From positions 62,001 through 126,000 of the forward strand of contig NZ_JACHNF010000001.1 of the NCBI RefSeq assembly GCF_014205295.1: a stretch of 64,000 nt of DNA, given 5' to 3'. A program made the translations under genes and the position numbers. Shown here one piece after another: positions 9,153 through 17,840 of the stretch (position 1 is its first letter; each line of letters opens with the position of its first letter). The notes under the pieces are model-generated. The model was not told the origin of the DNA, ran no database searches, and saw nothing but the letters and a program-made list of their open reading frames with translations. This DNA comes from Kribbella solani (GTDB lineage: Bacteria; Actinomycetota; Actinomycetes; Propionibacteriales; Kribbellaceae).

Positions 9153-9225
9153 ATCCTTCGGCCGCGGCCGCCGGGTTGGGTCAAAACATTCATGACTGAG
9201 GTATTTCCAGGTGCGTTCGCAGTCT

Positions 9226-9244
9226 GATAGGAAAGCTTCCTAAC
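9226..9244. promoter_or_regulatory. Near-palindromic operator candidate upstream of chitosanase
   Basis: GATAGGAAAGCTTCCTAAC is an interrupted dyad (TAGGAA/TTCCTA arms around AAGC) located 35 bp before the chitosanase ATG. Similar AGGAAA...TTTCCT dyads are common upstream of secreted glycoside hydrolase genes in actinomycetes. Streptomyces chitosanase is repressed by the ROK protein CsnR at such a box; that link is inference here because no csnR is in the window. Confidence 0.5.
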
Positions 9245-9279
9245 AGTTCATTCCCCTCGGACGCCCCTCGGAGGACGTA

Positions 9280-10113
9280 ATGGAGAACCACCCCACCCGC
9301 CGGACCGCGCTGCTGCTCGGCCTGTCCCTCGCCGCCGTCCCGGCCACCGGCCTGGCCGTCTCCCGGTTCGCGCCGGCCGACGCCGCCACCGGCAAGCTGA
9401 CCGCGACCGGTCTCGACGATCCCGCGAAGAAGGAGATCGCGATGGAGATCGTCTGCAGCGCGGAGAACTCCTCGCTGGACTGGAAGGCGCAGTACAAGTA
9501 CATCGAGGACATCGACGACGGTCGCGGCTACACCGCCGGCATCATCGGCTTCTGCTCCGGTACGGGTGACATGCTCGACCTGGTCGAGTTGTACGCGAAC
9601 CGCAAGCCGAACAACGTACTGCAGAAGTATCTGCCGGCCCTGCGCAAGGTGAACGGCACCGACTCGCACAAGGGTCTCGACCCGAACTACACCAAGGACT
9701 GGAAGACCGCCGCCAAGGACTCGGCCTTCCAGCAGTGCCAGAACGACGAGCGCGACCGCGTGTACTTCAACCCGGCGGTCAAGCAGGGTAAGTCCGACGG
9801 TCTGCGGGCGCTCGGCCAGTTCTGCTACTACGACGCGATCGTGATGCACGGCGACGGCGACGACGCGACCAGCTTCGGCGGTATCCGCAAGCGTGCCCTG
9901 GGCAAGGCGAAGCCGCCGTCGCAGGGTGGCAACGAGACGACGTACCTGAACGCGTTCCTGGACGCGCGGGTGTGGGCGATGAAGCAGGAGGAGGCGCACA
10001 GCGACACCAGCCGGGTCGACACCGCCCAGCGCGTCTGGCTCCGCAACGGCAACTTCGACCTCAAGACCCCGCTGGACTGGAAGGTGTACGGCGACCCTTA
10101 CCACATCAGCTAG
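9280..10113 (+). CDS. csn: Secreted chitosanase, GH46 family
   Basis: 277 residues from ATG, with a GGAGG Shine-Dalgarno site 5 bp upstream. The N-terminus is a Tat-type signal (RRTALLLGLSLAAV...A-DAA). The mature part carries the GH46 core: SAENSSLDWKAQYKYIED and IDDGRGYTAGIIGFCSGTGD. By comparison with Streptomyces N174 chitosanase, E62 and D80 should be the acid/base pair. It would hydrolyse chitosan outside the cell. An AGGAAA...TTCCTA dyad precedes it. It lies close to tatA-tatC, an apt but possibly accidental neighbour for a Tat substrate. Confidence 0.93.
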   Translation: MENHPTRRTALLLGLSLAAVPATGLAVSRFAPADAATGKLTATGLDDPAKKEIAMEIVCSAENSSLDWKAQYKYIEDIDDGRGYTAGIIGFCSGTGDMLDLVELYANRKPNNVLQKYLPALRKVNGTDSHKGLDPNYTKDWKTAAKDSAFQQCQNDERDRVYFNPAVKQGKSDGLRALGQFCYYDAIVMHGDGDDATSFGGIRKRALGKAKPPSQGGNETTYLNAFLDARVWAMKQEEAHSDTSRVDTAQRVWLRNGNFDLKTPLDWKVYGDPYHIS

Positions 10114-10178
10114 ACCGGGATCTTCGGCCGGACCGGGATCTTCGGCCGGGCGGGGATTTCCCAGGGCGGGGATTTCGG

Positions 10179-10646
10179 TTAGGTGGTGGTCTTCGGCTCG
10201 GTGCGGTCGGTTCGGTGATCGGTCTCGGCGCGCTGCCGCAGCATCGACAGCGACGTGGCGAGTTGTTCGATCACTCCGGCGGGCAGCACCGAGCCGATCC
10301 ACGTCCGCAGCTCGGCCTCGACCGTCGGCGTGGCCGCGGCGAGGACCTCGGCGCCGGCCGGGGTGAGCTCGAGCAGCGACGATCGGCGGTCGTCGGGGTT
10401 GGCGATCCGCCGAATCCGGCCGGCCGCCTCCATCCGATCGACCGCCTTACTGGTCGCGCCGACCGTGATCGCCACCTCGCGGGCGAGATCGAACACCCGC
10501 GCGGTGTCCCGGGACGCGATGAAGCGGAGGAACTCGAACTGCCCGAGCGGCAGGTCGTGCTCCGCCTTCAGCCGGGCGTCCAGCACGTTGTAGAGCCGGG
10601 TCTCCAGCCGGACCAGGTCCGTGAACACTGCTGTGAGATCAGTCAC
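10179..10646 (-). CDS. MarR family transcriptional regulator
   Basis: 155 residues from GTG. A typical MarR winged helix appears: FEFLRFIASRDTARVFDLAREVAITVGATSKAVDRMEAAGRIRR, then NPDDRRSSLLELTPAG for the wing. It is divergent from the esterase gene; two near-identical 12-bp palindromes fill the gap and are the likely operators for both genes. The ligand is unknown, but a substrate or product of the esterase is plausible. Confidence 0.88.
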   Translation of the reverse strand: MTDLTAVFTDLVRLETRLYNVLDARLKAEHDLPLGQFEFLRFIASRDTARVFDLAREVAITVGATSKAVDRMEAAGRIRRIANPDDRRSSLLELTPAGAEVLAAATPTVEAELRTWIGSVLPAGVIEQLATSLSMLRQRAETDHRTDRTEPKTTT

Positions 10647-10654
10647 GGAATTAG

Positions 10655-10696
10655 ATTCCTAGGAATGTAGTTGGAGGGAAGCATATTCCTTGGAAT
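10655..10696. promoter_or_regulatory. Paired palindromic operators of the MarR/esterase divergent promoter
   Basis: ATTCCTAGGAAT at 10655-10666 is a perfect 12-bp palindrome; ATTCCTTGGAAT at 10685-10696 matches it at 11 of 12 positions. Their centres are 30 bp apart, about three helical turns, so two dimers could sit on one face. The first abuts the MarR start and the second lies 20 bp before the esterase ATG. Confidence 0.7.
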
Positions 10697-10716
10697 CTAT
10701 CACTGGGAGCGGGACG

Positions 10717-11601
10717 ATGAGCGCAGCAGAACGAGCAGCAGCACGCGGCATGATGCAGAAGGGCGAAGCCGGCCTCCCGGCGGAGGCACAGCGGGCCGGG
10801 TTCGACGCGGTGTTCGCGGAGCGTCCGCTCGGCGCGGACGTGACGCTCGCGGAAAGGACGCTGGGCGGCGTACGCGCGCTGGACGTACGCGTGGAGGGAG
10901 CGAACCGCGCGGGCGTGATCCTCTACCTGCACGGCGGGGGCTATGTGGTCGGCTCCGCACGGACCGGGGCGAACCTGGCGGCGCCGTTGTCGCGCCTCAG
11001 CGGTGTCCCGGCGGTGTCACTGGAGTACCGCTTGGCGCCGGAGCATCCGTTCCCGGCTGCGATCCACGATGCGCTCGCCGCGTACCGGGAACTGGTCGAG
11101 AGCGGGCAGACGGTACTGATCGCCGCCGACTCGGCGGGTGGCGGACTGGCGTTGGCGACGTTGCTGTCCGCGCGGGCGGAAGGGCTGGCGATGCCTGCCG
11201 GAGTGGTGCTGTTCTCGCCGTGGACCGATGTAACGCTGACCGGGCCGAGCATCGATACGCGGGGCGAGTACGACCCGCTGTTCAACCGGCCGATCATGGA
11301 GGACTACGCCGCGATGTACTTGGGCGGCGCGGATGCGGCGGATGAGCTGGCCAGTCCGCTCCGCGCGGACCTGTCAGGGCTGCCGCCGCTGCTGGTCCAG
11401 GTGGGCTCGGCTGAGGTCCTGCTGGACGACGCGCTCCGGCTGGTGGCACGCGCCGCCGAGCAGGAGGTGGACGTCAGCCTGGACGTCGTCGCGGGTGCGC
11501 CGCACGTGTTCCAGTACTTCGCGGGCTTCCTGCCGGAGGCCGATGAGGCGCTGGATCGCGCCGCGACGTTCATCAGGCACCGGTTGGCGCTCGTTTTGTA
11601 G
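10717..11601 (+). CDS. Alpha/beta hydrolase, hormone-sensitive-lipase (family IV) esterase
   Basis: 294 residues from ATG 10717, preferred over a longer frame from 10690 that would begin inside the operator; a GGGAGCGGG ribosome site precedes it. The oxyanion-hole motif HGGGY is at about residues 72-76, the nucleophile elbow AADSAGGG has Ser139, and the late GAPHVFQYF supplies the histidine. These mark a family IV carboxylesterase acting on short-chain esters. No signal peptide, so cytoplasmic. It is divergent from, and probably repressed by, the MarR protein next door. Confidence 0.88.
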   Translation: MSAAERAAARGMMQKGEAGLPAEAQRAGFDAVFAERPLGADVTLAERTLGGVRALDVRVEGANRAGVILYLHGGGYVVGSARTGANLAAPLSRLSGVPAVSLEYRLAPEHPFPAAIHDALAAYRELVESGQTVLIAADSAGGGLALATLLSARAEGLAMPAGVVLFSPWTDVTLTGPSIDTRGEYDPLFNRPIMEDYAAMYLGGADAADELASPLRADLSGLPPLLVQVGSAEVLLDDALRLVARAAEQEVDVSLDVVAGAPHVFQYFAGFLPEADEALDRAATFIRHRLALVL

Positions 11602-11625
11602 GTGGCTTCGCATAGATTGGTGGCC

Positions 11626-11706
11626 ATGGGTGAGCGGAGCGAGGCCATCATTCAACAGAGCGAGCTGTGCTCACGCACGCCCGCAGCGAAGCGAGGACGT
11701 GGGTGA
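11626..11706 (+). CDS. Candidate leaderless upstream ORF of helY (26 codons)
   Basis: ATG 11626 opens a 26-codon frame (MGERSEAIIQQSELCSRTPA...) whose TGA overlaps the helY GTG as GTGA. A -10-like TAGATT lies at 11613-11618, placing the expected transcript start on or next to the ATG itself, the usual layout of leaderless actinobacterial genes. The peptide could couple translation to helY or be a passive leader. No homologue is recalled, so this is a prediction from arrangement only. Confidence 0.4.
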   Translation: MGERSEAIIQQSELCSRTPAAKRGRG

Positions 11707-14528
11707 GCACCCCGTCCGAGAAATATGCCGTGTTCCGCTCGGACCAGGAGCATCCCGCCGTGAAGGAGTTCCGGGGGCTCTACGACTTCGAGCTGGACGA
11801 GTTCCAGCTCCGCGCCTGTGCCGCCCTCGAGGACGGGCACCAGGTGCTGGTCGCGGCGCCCACCGGCTCCGGCAAGACGCTGGTCGGTGAGTTCGCCGTC
11901 CACCTGGCGCTGGAGCGCGGTCAGAAGTGCTTCTACACGACTCCGATCAAGGCACTGAGCAACCAGAAGTACGGCGACCTGGTCAGCCGGTACGGCGCTG
12001 ACAAGGTCGGCCTGCTCACGGGCGACAACTCGGTCAACTCCGAGGCACCGATCGTGGTGATGACCACCGAGGTGCTGCGGAACATGCTCTACGCCGGGTC
12101 ACAGACGCTGCTCGGCCTCTCGTACGTGGTGATGGACGAGGTGCACTACCTGGCCGACCGGTCCCGCGGCGCGGTGTGGGAAGAAGTGCTGATCCACCTG
12201 CCGGACTCGGTGTCCGTGGTTTCGCTGTCCGCGACCGTGAGCAACGCGGAGGAGTTCGGCGACTGGCTGGAGACGGTCCGCGGCAACACGGTCGTCGTGC
12301 TGGAGGAGAAGCGGCCGGTGCCGCTGTTCCAGCACGTGATGGTGGGGAAGCGGCTGCACGACCTGTTCGCGGGTGAGGCGCCGACCGCCCGGGTCGGCGC
12401 TCCGTCGAGGTCGGGCAATCCGGCGAGGTCCGGGAACCCGGCGAAATCGGGCGCCAAGGCCGACCTCAGGGATCTCGTCAACCCGCAGCTGGTCCGGATC
12501 GCGCGCGATGACAACCGGATCTTCCGGGACGATTCGCGCAAACCCCGGCGGCGCCGTGACCTGCCGAAGGGCCGGCCCGCCAAAACGCACTTCACGCCGT
12601 ACCGGTCGGACGTGGTCGAGGAGCTGGACGCCGGGGCGTTGCTGCCGGCGATCTACTTCATCTTCTCCCGCAAGGGCTGTGAGGACGCGGTCGTGCAGTG
12701 CCTGCGCTCCGGTCTGCGGCTGACCAAGCCGTCGGAGCGGGACGAGATCAAGCGGGTGGTCGCCGAGCGTACGGCCGATCTGCCGGACGAGGACCTCGGC
12801 GTCCTCGGGTATCACGACTTCGCCGAGGCGCTGTCGCGCGGGATCGCGGCGCACCACGCGGGCATGCTCGCCGCCTTCAAGGAGGTCGTCGAGGAGCTGT
12901 TCGCGCGCGGTCTGATCAAGGTGGTGTTCGCCACCGAGACGCTTGCCCTGGGCATCAACATGCCGGCGCGCACGGTCGTACTGGAGAAGCTGTCGAAGTG
13001 GAACGGCGAGGCGCACGTCGACATCACGCCGGGGGAGTACACCCAGCTCACCGGCCGGGCCGGGCGGCGCGGCATCGACGTCGAGGGGCACGCGGTCGTG
13101 CTCTGGCAGCCCGGATTCGATCCGCGTGAAGTAGCAGGGCTCGCGTCGACCCGTACGTATCCGCTGCGGTCCTCGTTCTCGCCGTCGTACAACATGGCCG
13201 TCAACCTGGTCCGCCAGGTCGGGCGGACGCGGGCGCGGGACATGCTCGAGTTGTCGTTCGCGCAGTTCCAGTCCGACCAGGCCGTGGTCGGGCTGGCGCG
13301 GCAGGTGCAGCGGAACACCGAGGCGCTCGAGGGGTACAAGGAATCGATCGACTGTCACCTCGGCGATTTCCTCGAGTACGCCGCGCTGCGCCGCCGGATC
13401 GGCGACCGCGAGGCGTCCGGATCGAAGCGGCGCAAACTCGACCGCCGGATCGAAGCACAGGAGTCGATCGAGAAACTCCGCACCGGCGACATCATCCGGA
13501 TTCCGGCCGGCCGGAGCGCCGGCTGGGCGCTGGTGCTCGATCCCGGGATGCGGTCCGAGCGGGAAGGGCCGCGGCCGACCGTGCTGACGCTGGACCGGCA
13601 GGTGCGGAAGCTGTCGATGGTCGACTTCCCGGCACCGGTCGAGTCGATCGGGGTGCTGCGCATTCCGAAGAAGTTCAACCCGCGTAACCCGCAGCAGCGG
13701 CGCGAGCTCGCGCAAGTACTGCGGAACCGGACCGACCTGCTCGGTGAGGACGGCCCGCCGTCGTCGCGTACCCGGGACGCGGTCAGCCATGCGGATGACC
13801 CGGAGCTGCAGGAGATGCGGGCGCAGTTGCGCGCGCACCCGTGCCACGGCTGCTCCGACCGGGAAGACCACGCGCGCTGGGCGGAGCGGTACTTCCGGCT
13901 GGATCGGGAGAACCGTGACGTACAGCGGAAGATCGAGCAGCGGACGAACACCATCGCCCGCCAGTTCGACCGGGTCTGCCAGGTGCTGGACGCGCTGCAC
14001 TACCTCGACGGCGACAAGACCACCGAAGCCGGTGACCGGCTGTCCCGGATCTACACCGAGCTCGACCTGGTCGCGGCCGAATGCCTGCGGGTAGGCGTGT
14101 TCGACGACCTCACCGTGCCCGAACTGGCCGCGTGCCTGGCGGCGCTGGTGTACGAGTCCCGGTCGAAGGACGAGCCGACTTCACCCCGGTTGCCGCGTGG
14201 CGACGTACGCGTCGCGCTCGAACGGATGGGAACCATCTGGCGCGACCTGTCCGCCCTGGAACGGGACATGCGCGTCGACTTCCTCCGCTCCATGGACCTC
14301 AACTTCTGCTGGCCCGCCTTCCGCTGGGCCTCCGGCGCCTCCCTCGCCGAAGTCCTCTACGAATCCGACCTGGCCGCCGGCGACTTCGTCCGCTGGGTCA
14401 AACAACTCATCGACCTGACCGAACAAATAGCCGACGCCGCCGGCCCCACCCCCCTCCGCACCACCGCCCGCACCGTAGTAACCGAACTCCGCCGAGGCGT
14501 AATCGCCTACGCCACCGTCGTCGACTGA
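11703..14528 (+). CDS. helY: DEAD/DEAH-box RNA helicase HelY (Ski2/Mtr4-like)
   Basis: 941 residues from GTG 11703 (STPSEKYAVFRSDQEHPAVK). Superfamily 2 motifs are in order: Walker A AAPTGSGKT at 51-59, DEVH at about 145-148, SATVSN, and motif VI QLTGRAGRRG near residue 450. The C-terminal third is a DSHCT domain ending in the WASGASLAEVLYESDLAAGDFVRW block. A basic, repetitive insert (SGNPARSGNPAKSGAKAD) lies around residues 240-257. Ski2-like helicases unwind RNA; the bacterial HelY role is still unclear. In mycobacteria the gene directly follows tatC; here a chitosanase and a MarR/esterase pair intervene. Confidence 0.92.
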   Translation: MSTPSEKYAVFRSDQEHPAVKEFRGLYDFELDEFQLRACAALEDGHQVLVAAPTGSGKTLVGEFAVHLALERGQKCFYTTPIKALSNQKYGDLVSRYGADKVGLLTGDNSVNSEAPIVVMTTEVLRNMLYAGSQTLLGLSYVVMDEVHYLADRSRGAVWEEVLIHLPDSVSVVSLSATVSNAEEFGDWLETVRGNTVVVLEEKRPVPLFQHVMVGKRLHDLFAGEAPTARVGAPSRSGNPARSGNPAKSGAKADLRDLVNPQLVRIARDDNRIFRDDSRKPRRRRDLPKGRPAKTHFTPYRSDVVEELDAGALLPAIYFIFSRKGCEDAVVQCLRSGLRLTKPSERDEIKRVVAERTADLPDEDLGVLGYHDFAEALSRGIAAHHAGMLAAFKEVVEELFARGLIKVVFATETLALGINMPARTVVLEKLSKWNGEAHVDITPGEYTQLTGRAGRRGIDVEGHAVVLWQPGFDPREVAGLASTRTYPLRSSFSPSYNMAVNLVRQVGRTRARDMLELSFAQFQSDQAVVGLARQVQRNTEALEGYKESIDCHLGDFLEYAALRRRIGDREASGSKRRKLDRRIEAQESIEKLRTGDIIRIPAGRSAGWALVLDPGMRSEREGPRPTVLTLDRQVRKLSMVDFPAPVESIGVLRIPKKFNPRNPQQRRELAQVLRNRTDLLGEDGPPSSRTRDAVSHADDPELQEMRAQLRAHPCHGCSDREDHARWAERYFRLDRENRDVQRKIEQRTNTIARQFDRVCQVLDALHYLDGDKTTEAGDRLSRIYTELDLVAAECLRVGVFDDLTVPELAACLAALVYESRSKDEPTSPRLPRGDVRVALERMGTIWRDLSALERDMRVDFLRSMDLNFCWPAFRWASGASLAEVLYESDLAAGDFVRWVKQLIDLTEQIADAAGPTPLRTTARTVVTELRRGVIAYATVVD

Positions 14529-14694
14529 ACGAGGTGCCAATGGACACCGCTCCGCGGCGACAGCCTTTCCAGCCGCCTCCGGCGGCGCGCGGGAGGGTGC
14601 TTTGCGCACTGTCCGGCCGCCGGCAACTGCACTTCCAAGTGCGTGGTTCGGTGCGGTTGGGACGGTGGGTGGTTCTTCGGAAGAAAGTTTGCGC

Positions 14695-15387
14695 ATGGAG
14701 CCGGAAAAGTTCCGCAAGGGCGGTGTGGCCGCCGGCGATTGTTGGTTCGGCGCCGGTTATGTGGGCGCCCTGGTTCTTTGGAAGTATCACCAGCTGGGGC
14801 ACGAGTTGAAGCCGGTTGATGCCGCGATCGGGCTCGGCAGCCATGATCTGGGCGTCGCTGACTACGCGGCCGAGCTGTACCGCGGGCAATACTTCCCTGT
14901 CCTCGTCTTCAGCGGTGGAAACAGTCCGACGACGAAAGACCGGTTCCCCCGCAGCGAGGCGGTGTACTACAAGGAACATGCCGTCTCGCGAGGTCTTCCA
15001 GCGGGCGCCGTCCTGATCGATCCGGCTGCCGCGAACACCGGCCAGAACATCACCATGTCGCGGAACGTTCTCGCGAGCAATGGCTTGACGCCGGACCTCC
15101 TGATGCTCATCCCGAAGCCCTACATGGAACGGCGCGCGTACGCGACTTGCCGGAAACTGTGGCCTGACGTCCAGGTCGTTTGCGCATCCGAGCCCTTGAC
15201 GTTCGATGACTACCTTTCAAGCATCGGGGACGCGAGGCTGGTGCTCGATATGCTTGTCGGTGACCTGCAACGCGCGCTCGAATATCCGAAGCAAGGGTTT
15301 GCGGTCGTGCAGGAGATGCCGGTGGAGGTGCTAGCGGCGTTTCGGCGCCTGATTGCCGCGGGTTGCACTTCCCGCCTGGTGAACTAG
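14695..15387 (+). CDS. YdcF family (DUF218) protein
   Basis: 230 residues if ATG 14695 is used, with GGAAGAAAG about 8 bp upstream; the frame also opens at 14602 but that extension looks non-conserved. Features typical of the YdcF/DUF218 fold are AAIGLGSHDLGVADYAAELY, VLVFSGGNSPTTKDRFPRSEAV and DPAAANTGQNITMSRNVLA, followed by LMLIPKPYMERRAYATCRKLWP. YdcF proteins have a Rossmann-like nucleotide-binding fold; the role is not defined. It has no membrane helix, unlike SanA-type relatives. Convergent with the SDR gene. Confidence 0.78.
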   Translation: MEPEKFRKGGVAAGDCWFGAGYVGALVLWKYHQLGHELKPVDAAIGLGSHDLGVADYAAELYRGQYFPVLVFSGGNSPTTKDRFPRSEAVYYKEHAVSRGLPAGAVLIDPAAANTGQNITMSRNVLASNGLTPDLLMLIPKPYMERRAYATCRKLWPDVQVVCASEPLTFDDYLSSIGDARLVLDMLVGDLQRALEYPKQGFAVVQEMPVEVLAAFRRLIAAGCTSRLVN

Positions 15388-15414
15388 GTTCGCTGGGCGC
15401 AGAAGACGGCGGCG

Positions 15415-16230
15415 TCAGTCGGCCAGGCGGTTCAGCTTGCGGATTTGTTTGTCGAAGGCGCGCGAGGGCGCGATCCGGCGCAGGATGCTGACGCGTCTGG
15501 CCATCGAGCCGGCGGTGTACCGGAGCCTTGGCTTGGCATCGGTGGCGGCCGCGACGATGACCTTCGCGACAACGTCCGGGTCGTCGGCGTTGCGCACGGC
15601 CGTGGCCAGCACGTCTCGGGATACCGCCCGCTGTGCGGCATAGATCGGCAGGGGCGAGTCGGGTGCCTGGCTGCTCGCCTCGAAACTCGTGCTTGTGTAG
15701 GCAGGTTCGATCAGCAGCATCCGGACGCCGTGCTCGCGAAGCTCGTGGTCGACGGACTCGGAATAGCCCTCGACCGCGTGCTTGGCGGCGGCGTAGACGG
15801 CCATGAACGGGGCTGGGATCAGACCGAGGACCGACGAGACGTTGACCACGCGGCCACTGCCCTGGGCACGCATGTGGGGCAGCACCGCGTTGGTCATCCG
15901 CATCAGGCCGAAGACGTTGATGTCGAACACCTCCTTGGCCTGGTCGATCGAGCTCTCCTCGCCGGCGCCGACCGCGCCCACGCCCGCGTTGTTGACCAGG
16001 ACGTCGATCCGGCCGAACCGCTCGATCACCTCCTCGACCAGGGCGCGGACCGACTCGTCGCCGGCCACGTCGAGATCGAGGAACGTCACCCCGGCGAGCG
16101 GCTCGGCGCTCGCCGCGTTGCGGCTCGTGCCTGCCACCGCGAAGCCGGCGTCTACGAGGGCGAGCGCCGCCGCCCGCCCGATCCCGGAGGAGGCGCCCGT
16201 CACGAGGGCCACCGGGGGAGTTGTCTGCAT
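15415..16230 (-). CDS. Short-chain dehydrogenase/reductase
   Basis: 271 residues from ATG 16230, with AAGGAA upstream. Classical SDR motifs: TGASSGIG at residues 11-18, NNAG at about 80-83, catalytic Ser near 132-133, and YAAAK with Tyr146 and Lys150. The Arg at the end of beta-2 (GTSRNAAS) suggests NADP(H). Substrate unknown. It is the last gene of a minus-strand set with an MFS exporter (110-bp gap) and a thioredoxin-reductase-like flavoprotein, probably under the divergent TetR regulator. Confidence 0.88.
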   Translation of the reverse strand: MQTTPPVALVTGASSGIGRAAALALVDAGFAVAGTSRNAASAEPLAGVTFLDLDVAGDESVRALVEEVIERFGRIDVLVNNAGVGAVGAGEESSIDQAKEVFDINVFGLMRMTNAVLPHMRAQGSGRVVNVSSVLGLIPAPFMAVYAAAKHAVEGYSESVDHELREHGVRMLLIEPAYTSTSFEASSQAPDSPLPIYAAQRAVSRDVLATAVRNADDPDVVAKVIVAAATDAKPRLRYTAGSMARRVSILRRIAPSRAFDKQIRKLNRLAD

Positions 16231-16340
16231 GCTGGTTCCTTCGGTTGTGGACATGGCTCTGTCGTGCGCAGTGCGGGGTCGCCTGTGGTCAGTGCGGCAC
16301 AGGATTCTGCGGGTACCCGGCCGAGACCGCTGCAGATCCC

Positions 16341-17840
16341 CTAGTGCGCCATCACGGGCTCGCCCTCGGACGGTTCCAGGGCCCGATTCGGAATCAGGAC
16401 CGCGGCGATCACCGCACCGGCTACGAAGAACCCGGAGCCCCACGCCAGGGTGGCCGTGTAGCCCTCGACCCCGGCCTGCGCCGCGGCCAGCGCGCTCGGC
16501 TTGTGCGAAGTCAGGTAGTCGGTCGCGGCCGATGAGGCAACGGTGGTCAGCAACGCCGTGCTGATGGAGCCGCCGATTTGCTGACCGGTGTTGATCAGCG
16601 CCGAGGCGACGCCCGAGTCCTCGTGGTGAATGCCCGAGGTCGCCCCCTGGAACGCGGTGGTCATCACCGCGCCGATGCCGAGACCCAGCAGGATCAGCCC
16701 GGGCATGATGTGGGTGGCGTAGGTGCTGTCCAGTTCGAGCCGGGTCAGCAGCGCCATACCGGCTGCTGCGACCAGGAAGCCGGCGCTGACGACGATCTTC
16801 GGGCCGACCCTGGGCAGCACCAGCAAAGACATCGTCGTCGACGACGCGACGACGGCCGCGACCATCGGCAGGAACGCCAGACCGGTCTTGATCGGCGAGT
16901 AGCCGAGGCTGGCCGCGAAGTAGTAGGTCAGGAACAGGAAGATCGAGAACATCCCCATGCCCAGGACGAACACCGCCATGAACGAACCACCGCGGGTCCG
17001 GTCCAGCACCACTCGCAGTGGCAGCAGCGGATGCGCGACCTTGGACTCCAGCCAGACGAACACCACGAGCAGCGCCGCGCCGACGATCATGGAGCCGAGG
17101 GCGACCGGGTCGGTCCAACTGGTGGACTCGACGTGCGCGAACCCGTAGACGATCGCGAACAGCGCGGCGCTCACCACGGCGATGCCCGGAATGTCGAGTT
17201 TGGGCTTCTTGGTGATCGCGGGCTTGGCCAGCAGCAGCAACGCACCGATCAGGGCAGGGGCCGCGAAGCCGACGTTCACGTACATGACCCAGCGCCACGA
17301 CGCCCACTCGGTGAGCATGCCGCCGAGCAGTAGCCCGATCGCGCCGCCCGCACCACCCAGGGCGCTGAAGATACCGAAGGCCTTCGCCCTTTCGGACGGT
17401 TCGGTGAAGGTCACGCTGAGCAGTGAGAGTGCCGCGGGTGCGAGCAGTGCAGCGAACAGGCCTTGGGACACGCGTGCCGCGACGAGGATCTCGAAGCTGG
17501 AGGCCGAACCGCCGAGAACGGACGCGGCCCCGAAACCTGCCAAGCCGATCACGAAGAGGGTGCGTCGGCCCAACAGGTCACCGAGTCGGCCGCCGAGCAG
17601 CAGCAGGCTGCCGAACGCCAGGGCGTACCCCGTGATGACCCACTGCCGGCTGCCGTCGCTGAAGCCGAGGGCTTGCTGCGCCTCGGGCAGCGCGATGTTC
17701 ACGACGGTCGCATCGAGCATGACCATGAGCTGTGCCATGCCTATGACGACCAGCACCCACCAGCGCACGGCAGGTGAGCCGCGAAGGCCGGAGCCTTTCC
17801 TGCTGGAGGCGGGCGCCCCGCGGTCAATGCTGGTAGTCAT
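16341..17840 (-). CDS. MFS drug efflux transporter, DHA2 (14-helix) family
   Basis: 499 residues from ATG 17840, preceded by AAGGGGA. The signature MLDATVVNIALPEAQQALGFSDGSRQWVITGYAL with LLLLGGRLGDLLGRR is classic for the DHA2/EmrB-QacA branch, and the hydrophobic profile suits 14 helices. It probably exports a drug-like compound with proton exchange. Its start overlaps the end of the flavoreductase gene by ATGA, so they are co-translated. The set is likely repressed by the TetR protein at 19040. Confidence 0.92.
   Translation of the reverse strand: MTTSIDRGAPASSRKGSGLRGSPAVRWWVLVVIGMAQLMVMLDATVVNIALPEAQQALGFSDGSRQWVITGYALAFGSLLLLGGRLGDLLGRRTLFVIGLAGFGAASVLGGSASSFEILVAARVSQGLFAALLAPAALSLLSVTFTEPSERAKAFGIFSALGGAGGAIGLLLGGMLTEWASWRWVMYVNVGFAAPALIGALLLLAKPAITKKPKLDIPGIAVVSAALFAIVYGFAHVESTSWTDPVALGSMIVGAALLVVFVWLESKVAHPLLPLRVVLDRTRGGSFMAVFVLGMGMFSIFLFLTYYFAASLGYSPIKTGLAFLPMVAAVVASSTTMSLLVLPRVGPKIVVSAGFLVAAAGMALLTRLELDSTYATHIMPGLILLGLGIGAVMTTAFQGATSGIHHEDSGVASALINTGQQIGGSISTALLTTVASSAATDYLTSHKPSALAAAQAGVEGYTATLAWGSGFFVAGAVIAAVLIPNRALEPSEGEPVMAH

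Noticed and set aside
12099..14000. Long open frame antisense to helY
   Set aside because: It overlaps helicase motifs on the other strand; no domains and high Arg/Pro content.
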